DNA of 37,006 nucleotides from Gammaproteobacteria bacterium (GCA_026196575.1 JAPHSX010000035.1:1-37006), one strand, 5' to 3'. Shown: positions 18,301-25,974, numbered from the stretch's first letter. Translations and numbers: made by a program. The notes: generated from the sequence alone by a model not told the origin.

Positions 18301-18924
18301 GGCTCCTCCGGTCTCGACCACGCGCTTGCCTCCGGGCGCAACATCAATGTGCTGGTGCTCGACACCGAGGTCTACTCCAACACGGGTGGTCAGGCCTCCA
18401 AGTCGACCCCGATTGCCGCCACCGCCAAGTTTGCCGCCGCCGGCAAGGCGGTGACCAAGAAGGATCTGGCGCTGCAGGCGATCTCCTACGGTAACGTCTA
18501 TGTCGCCCGCGTCGCCTTTGGCGCCAACCCGCAGCAGACGCTACAGGCGATGCGCGAGGCGGAGGCCTATCCGGGGCCGTCGATCATCCTCGCCTACAGC
18601 CCCTGTATTGCGCACGGCATCGATATGCGTGACGGGCTGTCGCAGCAGGTGAAGGCGGTGGACTCTGGCTACTGGCCGTTGATTCGCTACAATCCGCAGC
18701 TGCGCAAGCAGGGCAAACGGCCCTTCATCCTCGACTCCACCCGTCCGACCATCAAACTGGAGGAGTTCGCCTACAATGAGCAGCGCTACAAGCTGCTACA
18801 GAAGAACAATCCGGTGGAGGCAGCGCGCCTGATGAAACTGGCGCAGGAGTCGCTGGATCTGCGCTGGCAGACCTATGAACATATGGCCGAGCAGGAGCCG
18901 GCCAAGTTCCAGCCGGTGGGTTAG
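15346..18924 (+). CDS. nifJ: Pyruvate:ferredoxin (flavodoxin) oxidoreductase, single-chain NifJ type
   Basis: A 1192-residue enzyme that interconverts pyruvate plus CoA with acetyl-CoA, CO2 and reduced ferredoxin. The N-terminal domain has YPITPSSDMSEL and the IEMQSEGGAAGTAHGAL loop. A 2[4Fe-4S] domain lies at C698, C701, C704, C708 and C754, C757, C760, C764. The proximal cluster ligands are C828, C831, C856 and C1087, with exactly the spacing of the Desulfovibrio africanus enzyme. The ThDP motif GDG begins at 978, and EVYSNTGGQASKSTP follows. All three clusters and the cofactor site look intact. It is co-transcribed with the GltD-like flavoprotein. Direction (oxidation or reductive carboxylation) cannot be read from sequence. 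Confidence 0.95.
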   Translation: MSDQNKPKQVTVDGGNAVAHIAYRVSDICSIYPITPSSDMSELSDLWATQGLKNIWGQVPQVIEMQSEGGAAGTAHGALQTGALTTTFTASQGLLLMLPNMYKIAGELTSTVFHVAARSIAAQALSIFGDHQDVMAARMTGFAMLASNSVQEAHDSALICHAATLKARVPFINFFDGFRTSHEINKISLITDAQIRTMIDEEMVFAHRRRALNPDNPFIRGTAQNPDVYFQGRESSNSFYNAIPEIVQQTMDQLATLTGRQYHLFDYHGAADAEEVVVMMGSGAQTVEETIDRLNADGRKLGLVIVRLFRPFSMRHLLAALPRSCKKIAVLDRTKEPGSAGEPLYQDIITALAEGMAEGMIDAMPRVIGGRYGLSSKEFTPAMVRAVFDNLASDTPKNHFTVGINDDVTHTSLEVKPDFEIEPDNVTRAMFFGLGSDGTVSANKNSIKIIGESTDLYCQGYFVYDSKKAGSQTTSHLRFGPDPIKAPYLITSANFIACHKANFIDQVEMLHNAADKAVFLLNSPVPADRVWDELPEPVQQQIIDKQIAFYVIDATTVAREAGMGRRINTIMQTCFFALSGVLPREEAIAKIKAAIEKTYMRKGADIVQLNFKAVDASLDHLHQVKVPARVSSARGMKQAVSDRAPAFVKEVTVPMLIGRGDSLPVSMIPVDGTYPSGTARWEKRNIADFIPKWEPEVCIQCGNCSFVCPHSVIRARFYDEGILANAPATFESAPVTARGFPDARYTLQIYVEDCTGCGLCVEACPAYDQQDASRKAINMTDKGPIFEAGKANIEFFDSIPVNSRATVNFASVRGAQFLEPLFEFSGACAGCGETPYVRLLTQLFGPRLLVANATGCSSIYGGNLPATPWSVNKEGRGPAWSNSLFEDNAEFGLGMRVSADQQMAMAKQLLAGMSDHFDQAFIDSLMDTDQQIGTQMHQQRMRVHELKRRLETIDDPRARSLLTVADHLVRRSVWLVGGDGWAYDIGSSGLDHALASGRNINVLVLDTEVYSNTGGQASKSTPIAATAKFAAAGKAVTKKDLALQAISYGNVYVARVAFGANPQQTLQAMREAEAYPGPSIILAYSPCIAHGIDMRDGLSQQVKAVDSGYWPLIRYNPQLRKQGKRPFILDSTRPTIKLEEFAYNEQRYKLLQKNNPVEAARLMKLAQESLDLRWQTYEHMAEQEPAKFQPVG

Positions 18925-18943
18925 TATAAACAGGGCACGTTAG

Positions 18944-19071
18944 GTGTAATGCCGATCAGTAAAGCGTCACGTTTATCTGTGGGAGCGGCATCTTGCCGCG
19001 AAGTGGTGCAAAAATCGCGGCTGGAAGCCGCTCCCACAACTCTTTTCTTTCTTAACTGACTGGCATTACAC
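18944..19071. repeat. Nested inverted-repeat element with REP-type core
   Basis: Outer arms of 17 bases (18944-18960 and 19055-19071) match at 15 positions as inverted repeats beginning GTGTAATGCC. Inside lies a second hairpin, 18978-19001 against 19015-19038, each arm of the form TGTGGGAGCGGC-n6-GCCGCGA. The inner unit belongs to the same family as the REP copies at 36204-36298. The sequence TTAGGTG occurs at both outer edges (18940-18946 and 19073-19079). It looks like a small non-autonomous palindromic element in the PFOR-M48 intergenic gap. Confidence 0.75.
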
Positions 19072-19126
19072 ATTAGGTGCCCCTTTTTAACCCGGATGTT
19101 TTCGTCTACGGAGAGGAATCACGACC

Positions 19127-19927
19127 ATGAGCTTACGGTTATTTTCTCTTGTTTCGCTCGCTATCGCGGTGATGATTGGCAGTGGCTGTGCCACCAGTCC
19201 CACCGGACGGAGTCAGTTAATGCTGGTCTCGGAGGGGCAGGCCATCGCAGCCTCGCAACAGGCCTACCTCAATACCGTTACGGAGTTGAACAAGGAGGGG
19301 AAGATCGTCACCGATCCGGCGGTGGTGCGGCGGGTGCAGGGGATCACCAACAACCTGGTTGCCCAGGCGAAGGTGATGCGCCCGGAGAGTGCCAAGTGGG
19401 CCTGGGAGGTGAAGGTGATCGATGAGCCCGAAGAGGTGAATGCCTGGTGCATGGCCGGCGGCAAGATGGCGATCTATACCGGGATGCTTAACAAACTGAA
19501 GCCGACCGACGATGAGCTGGCGCAGGTGATAGGCCATGAGATCTCCCACGCCCTGGCCAACCACACCGCCGAGCGGATGTCGGTGGCGATGGCCTCCTCG
19601 CTGGGTGTCACCCTCCTTGGGGTGGCCACCGAGAGCAACGAGCTGGCGATGACGGCCGGGGTGGTGGCGGCCAAGCTGGCGCTGGAACTGCCCAACAGCC
19701 GCGAGGGGGAGAGCGAGGCCGATGCGATCGGCATCGAGCTTGCCGCCCGCGCCGGTTATGACCCGCGTGCCGCCGTTACCCTGTGGCAGAAGATGGGACA
19801 GGTCGGTGGCAGCGCGCCGCCGCAGTTTCTCAGCACCCATCCCAGTCCGGCGAACCGCCGGCAGCGGCTGCAGAAACTGGCCGAAAAACTGATGCCGCTC
19901 TACGAACGGGCGCGGGCACAGCGCTAA
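19127..19927 (+). CDS. M48-family zinc metalloprotease, lipoprotein
   Basis: A 266-residue envelope protease of the LoiP/BepA-like group. It has a lipoprotein signal peptide: a hydrophobic stretch LFSLVSLAIAVMIGSG followed by Cys21. The zinc motif is HEISH at 137-141, with the third ligand probably E197 in the ESEADAIG motif. The sequence FLSTHPSPANRRQRL near the end is typical of M48B/C peptidases that act in outer-membrane protein quality control. GGAGAGG precedes the ATG at 19127. Flanking palindromic repeats isolate it from both neighbours, so it is probably a single-gene unit. Confidence 0.88.
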   Translation: MSLRLFSLVSLAIAVMIGSGCATSPTGRSQLMLVSEGQAIAASQQAYLNTVTELNKEGKIVTDPAVVRRVQGITNNLVAQAKVMRPESAKWAWEVKVIDEPEEVNAWCMAGGKMAIYTGMLNKLKPTDDELAQVIGHEISHALANHTAERMSVAMASSLGVTLLGVATESNELAMTAGVVAAKLALELPNSREGESEADAIGIELAARAGYDPRAAVTLWQKMGQVGGSAPPQFLSTHPSPANRRQRLQKLAEKLMPLYERARAQR

Positions 19928-20050
19928 ACGCATTATTCGCCCATGCTGGGCGGCACAAACGGCTAGCAGGCTGTTGAAATGCGCTCAAACGAGTGCGAGA
20001 GAAGGTAAAACGGGGTAACCACGCCCCTCTTCCAAGAGGGTGTCAGCACT

Positions 20051-20176
20051 GTAGGGTGGGCATCGCCCACCTCTATACCCCCCTTTCCCAAGATGGTATC
20101 AGTGGGCCGTGCCCACCCTAATAAAAATATGATCTGGGGGTGGTTTTGGTGTTTGGTGGGCAATACCCACCCTGCA
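20051..20176. repeat. Cluster of GGGTGGGCA palindromic repeats
   Basis: Three imperfect palindromes built from GGTGGGC/GCCCACC occur at 20051-20071, 20102-20121 and 20155-20176, with ordinary sequence between them. A related partial copy lies at 30124-30141. The unit resembles a dispersed short repeat often seen between proteobacterial genes. There is no T-tract, so it is not a normal terminator. The rest of 19928-20184 shows only a small hairpin (CGCCCA/TGGGCG, 19938-19952). Confidence 0.6.
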
Positions 20177-20184
20177 TTAGCCGA

Positions 20185-20994
20185 TTAGGCGGCGACCGGA
20201 CGGGGGTGAGGGCGGTGGGGTTTGCCCGGGTCATCCTCCTGCGCCAGCAAATATTGCAGTACATAGTCACCGCTACGCACTCCCTGGCGGTTGAGGCCAT
20301 CAAGGCCGAAGAAGAGGTTGAACTCCAGCAAATAGCAGTGGCCCGCCACCACTGCGATATCAAACCCGGCATGGTCGATGCCAAGACGCGTCGCCACCTC
20401 GCGCACCAGCTCCAGCGCCGCCGGCGGGATTAAATCAAAATTGATCACTCCGCCCTTGGCAACGTTAAAGTGAAAACCATCGCCCTGTTCGCGCCAGTAG
20501 GCGGTCACTATCTCGTTACCAATCCAAACCACCCGCAGGTCACGGCTGATCGGCAGGTATTCCTGCAGGTAGAGCACGGTGTTCTGTTCGGCGTAGCGCA
20601 GCAGGTCGCGGCGTGACTCAATCATAAATACGCCGTTACCCATGGAGCTGCGCACCTCCTTGGCGACAAAGGGGAAGGTGAAGAGTTCCAGGGCATGGTC
20701 AATGGAGGCCGCGGTGCTGGGCAGGATCTCGGTCCATGGCACATGGTTGGGCGCCACGCTCATAAAGGCGCGGGTCTGCTCGATTTTGTCGTGTCCCAGG
20801 TGATAGGCGGCGATGCTGGGAAAGATTCGTTGCTTCAGCCCGTAGACGAGGCTGTTGACCTGCCAGTATTCAGGAAAGATCACCCAGTCTGCCTCTTTGA
20901 CCGTGGCGAGTTCGCGAAAGTAGAGTTCAGGCTTAATAGGGTGCGCCCCGGGGATATCCAGGCTGCGCAAGGCATTGAAGGAGACGAGCCGCAT
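20185..20994 (-). CDS. ATP-grasp domain protein of unknown substrate
   Basis: A 269-residue protein with a RimK-like ATP-grasp layout. Supporting segments are FPFVAKEVRSSMGNGVFMIES (ATP-binding lysine and glycine-rich loop), VLYLQEYLPISRDLRVVWIG, and the Mg-binding end CYLLEFNLFFGLDGLNRQG with E and N residues in the expected ExN pattern. ATP-grasp enzymes form amide or thioester bonds by activating a carboxylate with ATP. No partner peptide or biosynthetic gene lies beside it, so the substrate is unknown. It is transcribed alone, divergent from the MotY gene. Close relatives are annotated only as ATP-grasp or RimK-like proteins. Confidence 0.75.
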   Translation of the reverse strand: MRLVSFNALRSLDIPGAHPIKPELYFRELATVKEADWVIFPEYWQVNSLVYGLKQRIFPSIAAYHLGHDKIEQTRAFMSVAPNHVPWTEILPSTAASIDHALELFTFPFVAKEVRSSMGNGVFMIESRRDLLRYAEQNTVLYLQEYLPISRDLRVVWIGNEIVTAYWREQGDGFHFNVAKGGVINFDLIPPAALELVREVATRLGIDHAGFDIAVVAGHCYLLEFNLFFGLDGLNRQGVRSGDYVLQYLLAQEDDPGKPHRPHPRPVAA

Positions 20995-21177
20995 ACGGGT
21001 GACACGACAAAACTCCGGATTGGAGCGAGCCGAATTTATGCCTGCCGGTAGTGGCCGTCAAGGGGAATTTTTCGCGCTGAAGCGGCCAGCTGTTTTCAGG
21101 GTGTGAGGTAGCACCCTAAAGTCCTGGCCGTAGCTGCCGATGATATGGGCACGGCTGTTATTCTACGGAGGGCCTGC

Positions 21178-22044
21178 GTGTCCCGTTCCATATTGCTCAT
21201 GTTGCTGTTGTTGTCGTTCGCGGGCAGTGCCTCCGCGGCACTTCAGCGCTATGTGGCGAGTGAACATGAGTCGCGCTGGTTCACCTCATCGTCCAGGCTC
21301 TACTGCTCCTTGAGTCACGAGATCCCGATCTACGGCAAGGCGGTGTTTGAGCGGCATGCCACCGGCACGCTGGGAATGCGGCTGGAGGTAAAGCGGCAAC
21401 CGCGCGAGGTGGGTGTGGCGCGTCTGGTGTCGCGGGCCCCAAGCTGGAAGCATGAGGCGCGCGACCGCGACCTGGGGCAGGTCTCCTACAGGGCGGAGCG
21501 CACCCCCTTTATGCTGCGGCAGATAGAGTCGCGCCGTCTCCTCTCCGAGCTGGAGCAGGGGATGTTTCCCACGCTGAGTTATCAGGACTGGTCGGATGGC
21601 AGGGACGAGGTGCAGGTCTCCCTCTCCGCAGTCAATATTCGTGCCTCACTGGGCGAGTTTCTCGATTGCCTTGCCATGCAGCTCCCTTACAGCTTTGACC
21701 ACGTCAAGGAGAGCAAGGTCTATTTCGCGTTTGATAGCAGCCTGCTCGACAGCACGGCAAGGCGACGTCTGGATGAGCTGGCCGACTATCTGCTGGCGGA
21801 TGAGTCGGTAAGCGGGGTGGCGATGTACGGGCGCACGGATAGCCGGGGGGTGAGAAGTTATAACGATGTGCTGGCCAGACGCCGTGCCGAGGCGGTGCGT
21901 GATTACCTGCTAAAGAGGGGGGTGAGCGCCGACAAATTTACCATCAAGTTGAGGTCCTTCGGCGAGTCCAGGCCCGTCGCCTCAAACCGCACCGCCGCCG
22001 GTCGCGCCCTCAACCGCATGGTTGAGGTGAGTCTGCTTCAATAG
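21178..22044 (+). CDS. motY: MotY-like flagellar stator-associated protein (OmpA C-terminal domain)
   Basis: About 288 residues, exported (SRSILLMLLLLSFAGSASA signal peptide). The N-terminal half matches the MotY-specific domain: YVASEHESRW, CSLSHEIPIYGKAVF, LLSELEQGMFPTLSYQDWSD and the FLDCLAMQLPYSFD segment. The C-terminal half is an OmpA-type peptidoglycan-binding domain with YGRTDSRG and LARRRAEAVRDYLLKRGV. MotY forms the T-ring that anchors stators of sodium-driven motors in Vibrio, and homologues serve proton motors in Pseudomonas. The GTG at 21178 is chosen because GGAGGG (21167-21172) sits directly upstream; the in-frame ATG at 21145 lacks one. No other flagellar gene is nearby. Confidence 0.85.
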   Translation: MSRSILLMLLLLSFAGSASAALQRYVASEHESRWFTSSSRLYCSLSHEIPIYGKAVFERHATGTLGMRLEVKRQPREVGVARLVSRAPSWKHEARDRDLGQVSYRAERTPFMLRQIESRRLLSELEQGMFPTLSYQDWSDGRDEVQVSLSAVNIRASLGEFLDCLAMQLPYSFDHVKESKVYFAFDSSLLDSTARRRLDELADYLLADESVSGVAMYGRTDSRGVRSYNDVLARRRAEAVRDYLLKRGVSADKFTIKLRSFGESRPVASNRTAAGRALNRMVEVSLLQ

Positions 22045-22070
22045 TCATCCCTTGATGCTATCGGTATAAT
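22042..22070 (+). promoter_or_regulatory. argG promoter
   Basis: A perfect -10 TATAAT (22065-22070) with TAGTCA (22042-22047) 17 bases upstream as the -35. It overlaps the end of motY and lies about 58 bases before the argG start. Confidence 0.6.
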
Positions 22071-22127
22071 CGCCCGATTCTTTCTCTGGCGGTGCCTTGG
22101 CGGTGCCCTGTTGACTCGGGAGTTTCC

Positions 22128-23345
22128 ATGTCTGACGTGAAAAAAGTGGTGCTGGCCTACTCTGGCGGCCTCGATACCTCCATCATCCTCAAGTGGTTGC
22201 AGGATGAGTACCACTGCGAGGTGGTCACCTTTACCGCCGATATCGGCCAGGGCGAGGAGGTCGAACCGGCACGCGCCAAGGCCAAGGCGGCCGGGGTCAA
22301 GGAGATCTACATCGACGACATGCGCGAGGAGTTCGCCCGCGACTTCGTCTTCCCGATGTTCCGCGCCAACGCCATCTACGAGGGGGAGTACCTGCTCGGC
22401 ACCTCCATCGCCCGCCCGCTCATTGCCAAGCGGCTGATTGAGATTGCCAAAGAGACCGGCGCCGACACCATCTCCCACGGTGCCACCGGCAAGGGGAACG
22501 ACCAGGTGCGCTTCGAGCTCGGCGCCTACGCCCTGATGCCCGAGGTGAAGGTGATCGCCCCGTGGCGTGAGTGGGACCTCAACTCCCGTGAGTCGCTGAT
22601 GGCGTACGCCAAGGAGCACGGCATCGCCATCGACTACGCCAAGCAGAGCAAGAAGTCCCCCTACTCGATGGATGCCAATCTGCTGCACATCTCCTACGAG
22701 GGCGACATCCTCGAGGACCCGTGGAACGAGCCGGAGGAGGATATGTGGCGCTGGACCGTCTCCCCGGAGCAGGCCCCCGATGTCCCCACCTATGTCGAGC
22801 TGAGCTACGAGCGGGGCGACATCGTCGCCATCAACGGTGAGGCGATGAGCCCCGCCACGGTGATGGAGTACCTGAACAAGGTCGCCGGCGCCAACGGCAT
22901 CGGCCGTGATGACATTGTCGAGAACCGCTACGTCGGCATGAAGTCACGCGGCTGCTATGAGACCCCTGCCGGCACCGTAATGCTCAAGGCACACCGCGCC
23001 ATCGAATCACTCACACTGGATCGCGAGGCGATGCACCTCAAGGATGAGCTGATGCCGCGCTACGCCAAGCTCATCTATAACGGTTACTGGTGGAGCCCCG
23101 AGCGCGAGATGCTGCAGGCGGCGATCGACAAGAGCCAGCAGCATGTCAACGGCGTGGTGCGGATGAAGCTCTACAAGGGTAACGTCTACGTCGCCGGGCG
23201 CAAGTCCGAGCACGATTCGCTGTTTGATACCAGCATCGCCACCTTCGAGGATGATGCCGGTGCCTACGACCAGAAAGATGCGGCTGGCTTCATCAAGCTC
23301 AACTCGCTGCGCCTGCGTATTGGCGCCAAACGTAACGCCAGATAG
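22128..23345 (+). CDS. argG: Argininosuccinate synthase
   Basis: A 405-residue enzyme that joins citrulline and aspartate with ATP in arginine biosynthesis. It has the PP-loop signature [18 protein letters not shown] at the N-terminus, [44 protein letters not shown] and [17 protein letters not shown], all hallmarks of ArgG. The start at 22128 is chosen by family alignment ([14 protein letters not shown]) and a GGGAG site upstream; the frame is open for 12 more codons without support. It has its own promoter and terminator and so is probably monocistronic. Confidence 0.97.
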   Translation: MSDVKKVVLAYSGGLDTSIILKWLQDEYHCEVVTFTADIGQGEEVEPARAKAKAAGVKEIYIDDMREEFARDFVFPMFRANAIYEGEYLLGTSIARPLIAKRLIEIAKETGADTISHGATGKGNDQVRFELGAYALMPEVKVIAPWREWDLNSRESLMAYAKEHGIAIDYAKQSKKSPYSMDANLLHISYEGDILEDPWNEPEEDMWRWTVSPEQAPDVPTYVELSYERGDIVAINGEAMSPATVMEYLNKVAGANGIGRDDIVENRYVGMKSRGCYETPAGTVMLKAHRAIESLTLDREAMHLKDELMPRYAKLIYNGYWWSPEREMLQAAIDKSQQHVNGVVRMKLYKGNVYVAGRKSEHDSLFDTSIATFEDDAGAYDQKDAAGFIKLNSLRLRIGAKRNAR

Positions 23346-23368
23346 CGGCAAAAACGGGTCAGCAAGAG

Positions 23369-23404
23369 AACCGGACACGCGACAACGGTGTCCGGTTTTT
23401 TTTT
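23369..23404 (+). terminator. Intrinsic terminator after argG
   Basis: Stem AACCGGACAC / GTGTCCGGTT with a nine-base loop followed by a run of about nine Ts. It lies between the convergent argG and EncFtn-like genes. Confidence 0.92.
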
Positions 23405-23438
23405 CGTCCGGAAAAGGAGCGCTCTCGCCCCAGTGTTC

Positions 23439-23726
23439 TCAGCCGTGCGCAATGGGCGTGTCGGTGAAGAGGTAGTCGCGCAGCTCCTTGTCAAAGCCCG
23501 GATCCCGGCGGCGGATCCACTCCAGTACCATCGCCGCATGCTCCTTCTCCTCGTCGCGATTGTGGGCGAGGATGGCGCGCAGCTCCTTGTCCTTGCAGGC
23601 ATCGACCCGCTGGTTGTACCAGTCTACCGCCTCCAGCTCCTCCATCAGCGAGACAATGGCCCGATGCATGTCGCGCGTTTCGTTGCTCAGCTCTTCAATT
23701 GGTTCGTGATAACCCTCGTTTGACAT
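23439..23726 (-). CDS. Encapsulated-ferritin-like protein (EncFtn family), no cargo tail
   Basis: A 95-residue helical ferroxidase-like protein very close in sequence to the Rhodospirillum rubrum encapsulated ferritin. RAIVSLMEELEAVDWYNQR and AILAHNRDEEKEHAAM contain the metal ligands, here E30, E60 and H63, and the entry-site residues E29, E32 and W36. These proteins form ring decamers that oxidise Fe(II) for storage inside an encapsulin shell. Unlike the classic cargo, this one ends at TDTPIAHG with no C-terminal targeting peptide, and no encapsulin gene is adjacent. AAGGAAC precedes the ATG at 23726; the longer upstream frame has no family match. The OsmC gene lies upstream on the same strand. 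Confidence 0.9.
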   Translation of the reverse strand: MSNEGYHEPIEELSNETRDMHRAIVSLMEELEAVDWYNQRVDACKDKELRAILAHNRDEEKEHAAMVLEWIRRRDPGFDKELRDYLFTDTPIAHG

Positions 23727-23963
23727 CGTTGTTCCTTTTTCTGTTGTGTGAATGGTGTACGGCTCAAGGCTTGATGGTGCCCCTGTGCGTCGGTGCAGGC
23801 AAGGGCGGGGCCAATTGGCTAAGTGTAGGTCGGCCAGTAGCGAGGTGCAAAGCGCGCCACTGATCACGGTCGCGGCGCGGTAGGTCAGGCCTCATCCTGT
23901 GTTCCTCGGACCGGAGTGAAGGGGTGCTGTTTGCAGCCAACTTCACTCAAGCCAGACTGGTCC

Positions 23964-24395
23964 CTAGGTATTGTGCAATTCAGTATTCAGGGTGATTGTC
24001 ACGCCAGCCAGGGCCTGGGAGACCGGGCATCCGGTCTTGGCCTGCTCGGCCAGCTCTTTGAATTGTGTGTCCCCTATGCCGGGAACATCGCCTCTGGTGC
24101 TAAGGTGAAGTGTGGTGATGCGAAAACTGTCGCCTACCTTTTCGAGAGTGACAGCAGCGGTTGTTTCGATGCTGATGGCCGTGAACCCGGCGCCTTCCAG
24201 AATCAGCGAGAAGGCCATGGAAAAACAGCCCGCACTTGCCGCACCAATAAGCTCTTCGGGGTTGGTGCCCCGCTCCTCTCCAAAGCGTGTAGCAAAGGAG
24301 TAGGGACCACTGTAGGCGCCGCTCTGCACGGACATTTCACCGTGTCCTTGTTTGAGTGTTCCTTTCCAGATCGCATGTGCGTGGCGTGTGGGCAT
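23964..24395 (-). CDS. OsmC-family peroxiredoxin
   Basis: A 143-residue thiol peroxidase of the OsmC group, which reduces organic hydroperoxides. The two catalytic cysteines are present: C57 in GAASAGCFSM and C123 in TGCPVSQAL. The glutamate of the NPEELIGAA segment is also conserved. AAGGAGAG precedes the ATG. OsmC proper fits better than Ohr because of the TNPEELI/AGCFSMA motifs. It is on the same strand as the EncFtn-like gene, 237 bases away, which suggests a shared theme of iron and oxidative stress. Separate transcription seems likely, however. The gap 23727-23963 shows a hairpin (GAGTGAAG/CTTCACTC, 23914-23948) but no T-tract. Confidence 0.93.
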   Translation of the reverse strand: MPTRHAHAIWKGTLKQGHGEMSVQSGAYSGPYSFATRFGEERGTNPEELIGAASAGCFSMAFSLILEGAGFTAISIETTAAVTLEKVGDSFRITTLHLSTRGDVPGIGDTQFKELAEQAKTGCPVSQALAGVTITLNTELHNT

Positions 24396-24577
24396 GACAT
24401 TCTCTCCTTGTTCGCAGGTCTGTCTACGGTCTCTCTAGTGTTGACCATAATCACCCTATTGCAAGATGGGTGTCGAGTGCCGTGATCCGGGTCAATCAGG
24501 AGAACATGCGCGAGTTAACAGAGAGGGGCAGGAAAAAGCGGGGGCAACTCCGGGGCCGATACCCGCGCTATCGCGGC

Positions 24578-25264
24578 TCAGGCCGTGGCCTGTTGCGGCA
24601 CCGGTGCGGTGATCTTTTGCCGTGCCGCTGCCCTCTGGTCGATGAGGTTCTTAAGGGCGATGAGCAACCCCAGTCCGATGAAGGCACCGGGGGGCAAAAT
24701 GGCCAGCAGGAAGCCCTGATAGTCGTCGATCACGGTGACGCTGAGCCAGCGGGCCGCCTCGCCGAACATCATGTGGGCCTGGGAGAAGAGGGTGCCCCGA
24801 CCGACAAGTTCACGCAGTGTGCCGAGCAGCACCAGGATCAGGGTAAAGCCGAGGCCCATGGTGAGGGCGTCGAGCAGTGACCTGCTGACGCTGTTGCGGG
24901 AGGCGAAGGCCTCGGCCCTGCCGAGGATGGCGCAGTTGGTGACGATGAGCGGGATGAAGATGCCGAGTACCTTGTAGAGGTCGTGGAAGAAGGCGTTCAT
25001 CGCCAGCTCGACCGCGGTGACGAAGGAGGCGATCACCAGCACGAAGACCGGGATGCGGATCTCCGGGCGTACCAGATTGCGGATCAGCGAGACGGTGACG
25101 TTGGAGCAGAGCAGCACCAGCAGGGTAGCCAGCCCCAGCCCCAGGCCGTTAATGGCGGTGGCGGTGACGGCGAGAAGCGGACAGAGGCCGAGCACCTGCA
25201 CCAGGGCGACGTTGTTGCTCCACAGGCCGTTACGGCTGATCTCTGCGTAGCTGATGTCGGACAT
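24578..25264 (-). CDS. rnfE: Rnf complex subunit RnfE
   Basis: A 228-residue integral membrane subunit of the Rnf ferredoxin:NAD+ oxidoreductase, homologous to RnfA and NqrD. It has six hydrophobic helices. The [18 protein letters not shown] segment carries the conserved cysteine that, with its counterpart in RnfA, binds an iron-sulfur centre in the membrane. [20 protein letters not shown] is the second conserved cysteine loop. It starts on the ATG that overlaps the rnfG stop (TAATG) and is the last gene of the operon. No rnfH or nth gene follows. Confidence 0.95.
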   Translation of the reverse strand: MSDISYAEISRNGLWSNNVALVQVLGLCPLLAVTATAINGLGLGLATLLVLLCSNVTVSLIRNLVRPEIRIPVFVLVIASFVTAVELAMNAFFHDLYKVLGIFIPLIVTNCAILGRAEAFASRNSVSRSLLDALTMGLGFTLILVLLGTLRELVGRGTLFSQAHMMFGEAARWLSVTVIDDYQGFLLAILPPGAFIGLGLLIALKNLIDQRAAARQKITAPVPQQATA

Positions 25265-25971
25265 TAGTCGCTCTCCGCTTTTTGTTGATCGGGGTGTTGA
25301 TCCCGGTGTTGATCCGGGTGTTGATCATCATGTTCATCATCGTCGTCACTATCGGGCGCCTCGGCAAACAGCGCCTCGCGATGTTGCTGATAATAGCGCA
25401 GGGTCTGGTAGACGGCTTCCACCACCGCGCGCGGGGTGACGGTGGCGCCGGTAAACTGGTCGAACTGGCCGCCGTCCTTCTTCACCTTCCACCCCTTCTC
25501 CTCGGGGTTGTGTAGTGACTTGCCGCTAAAGCCGAGGATCCAGTCGGAGCGCTCGGCCTCGATGCCATCGCCTAGCCCCGGGGTCTCCTTGTGGGACACC
25601 ACCCGCACCCCGGCCAGGGTGCCGTTGTAACGAATGCCCACCAGCAGGCGGATGTTGCCGCTGTAGCCGCCGTTCGATCTGGTGGCGAGTACCGCGGCCA
25701 CCGGCTGGCCGCCGAGGCGGGCGCGGTAGACCTTGACCCCCTCATTGCCCCCCGGCAGGGCGGGGTCAGTGACGGTGATGAGGTCGCTGTCGAGGTCGTT
25801 GTCGTGCTCCGTCGGGGCGATGATTTGGTGCAGGTTGCGCAGCAGCGACTGGCGCTCATTTTCGGCGATGCGTGCGGCGGTTCCCTTGAAGGTGAGGGCC
25901 ACCAGGCCGGTGCCGACCACCGAGAAGAGGCCGAGGATAAGGGCCCCGATCACCATATTGCGCCATGGCAT
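25264..25971 (-). CDS. rnfG: Rnf complex subunit RnfG (FMN protein) with Asp/His-rich tail
   Basis: A 235-residue subunit with one N-terminal membrane helix ([20 protein letters not shown]) and a periplasmic FMN-binding domain. The covalent flavin motif is TGATVT (174-179), with T179 the probable attachment site. [22 protein letters not shown] and [10 protein letters not shown] are typical of RnfG/NqrC. The C-terminus is longer than usual. It ends in a repeat of the form D-Q-H-P/R (about 216-230) encoded by 12-base tandem repeats. The gene overlaps rnfE and lies three bases after rnfD. Confidence 0.95.
   Translation of the reverse strand: MPWRNMVIGALILGLFSVVGTGLVALTFKGTAARIAENERQSLLRNLHQIIAPTEHDNDLDSDLITVTDPALPGGNEGVKVYRARLGGQPVAAVLATRSNGGYSGNIRLLVGIRYNGTLAGVRVVSHKETPGLGDGIEAERSDWILGFSGKSLHNPEEKGWKVKKDGGQFDQFTGATVTPRAVVEAVYQTLRYYQQHREALFAEAPDSDDDDEHDDQHPDQHRDQHPDQQKAESD
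25283..25342 (-). repeat. Five 12-base tandem repeats within rnfG
   Basis: On the plus strand the unit is TGTTGATC followed by four variable bases, at 25283, 25295, 25307, 25319 and 25331 (the last is TGTTCATC). The repeats keep frame and encode four-residue units rich in Asp, Gln and His at the RnfG C-terminus. Copy number may vary by slippage. Confidence 0.85.
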
Positions 25972-25974
25972 AGG

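Noticed and set aside
18960-19060. CRISPR-like repetition or a terminator after PFOR
   Set aside because: The repeats are inverted and nested with no regular spacers, and no T-tract follows. REP/MITE fits better.
23371-23438. In-frame text beyond the EncFtn stop containing SGSL, recalling an encapsulin loading peptide
   Set aside because: It is reached only by reading through a TGA, passes through the argG terminator and continues into argG antisense. A genuine tail would end soon after the motif.
23727-23867. Longer N-terminus for the EncFtn-like protein
   Set aside because: The family begins near the ATG at 23726, and the upstream residues look random.
23914-23948. Hairpin GAGTGAAG/CTTCACTC as a terminator for the OsmC gene
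   Set aside because: No T-run follows on the minus strand.
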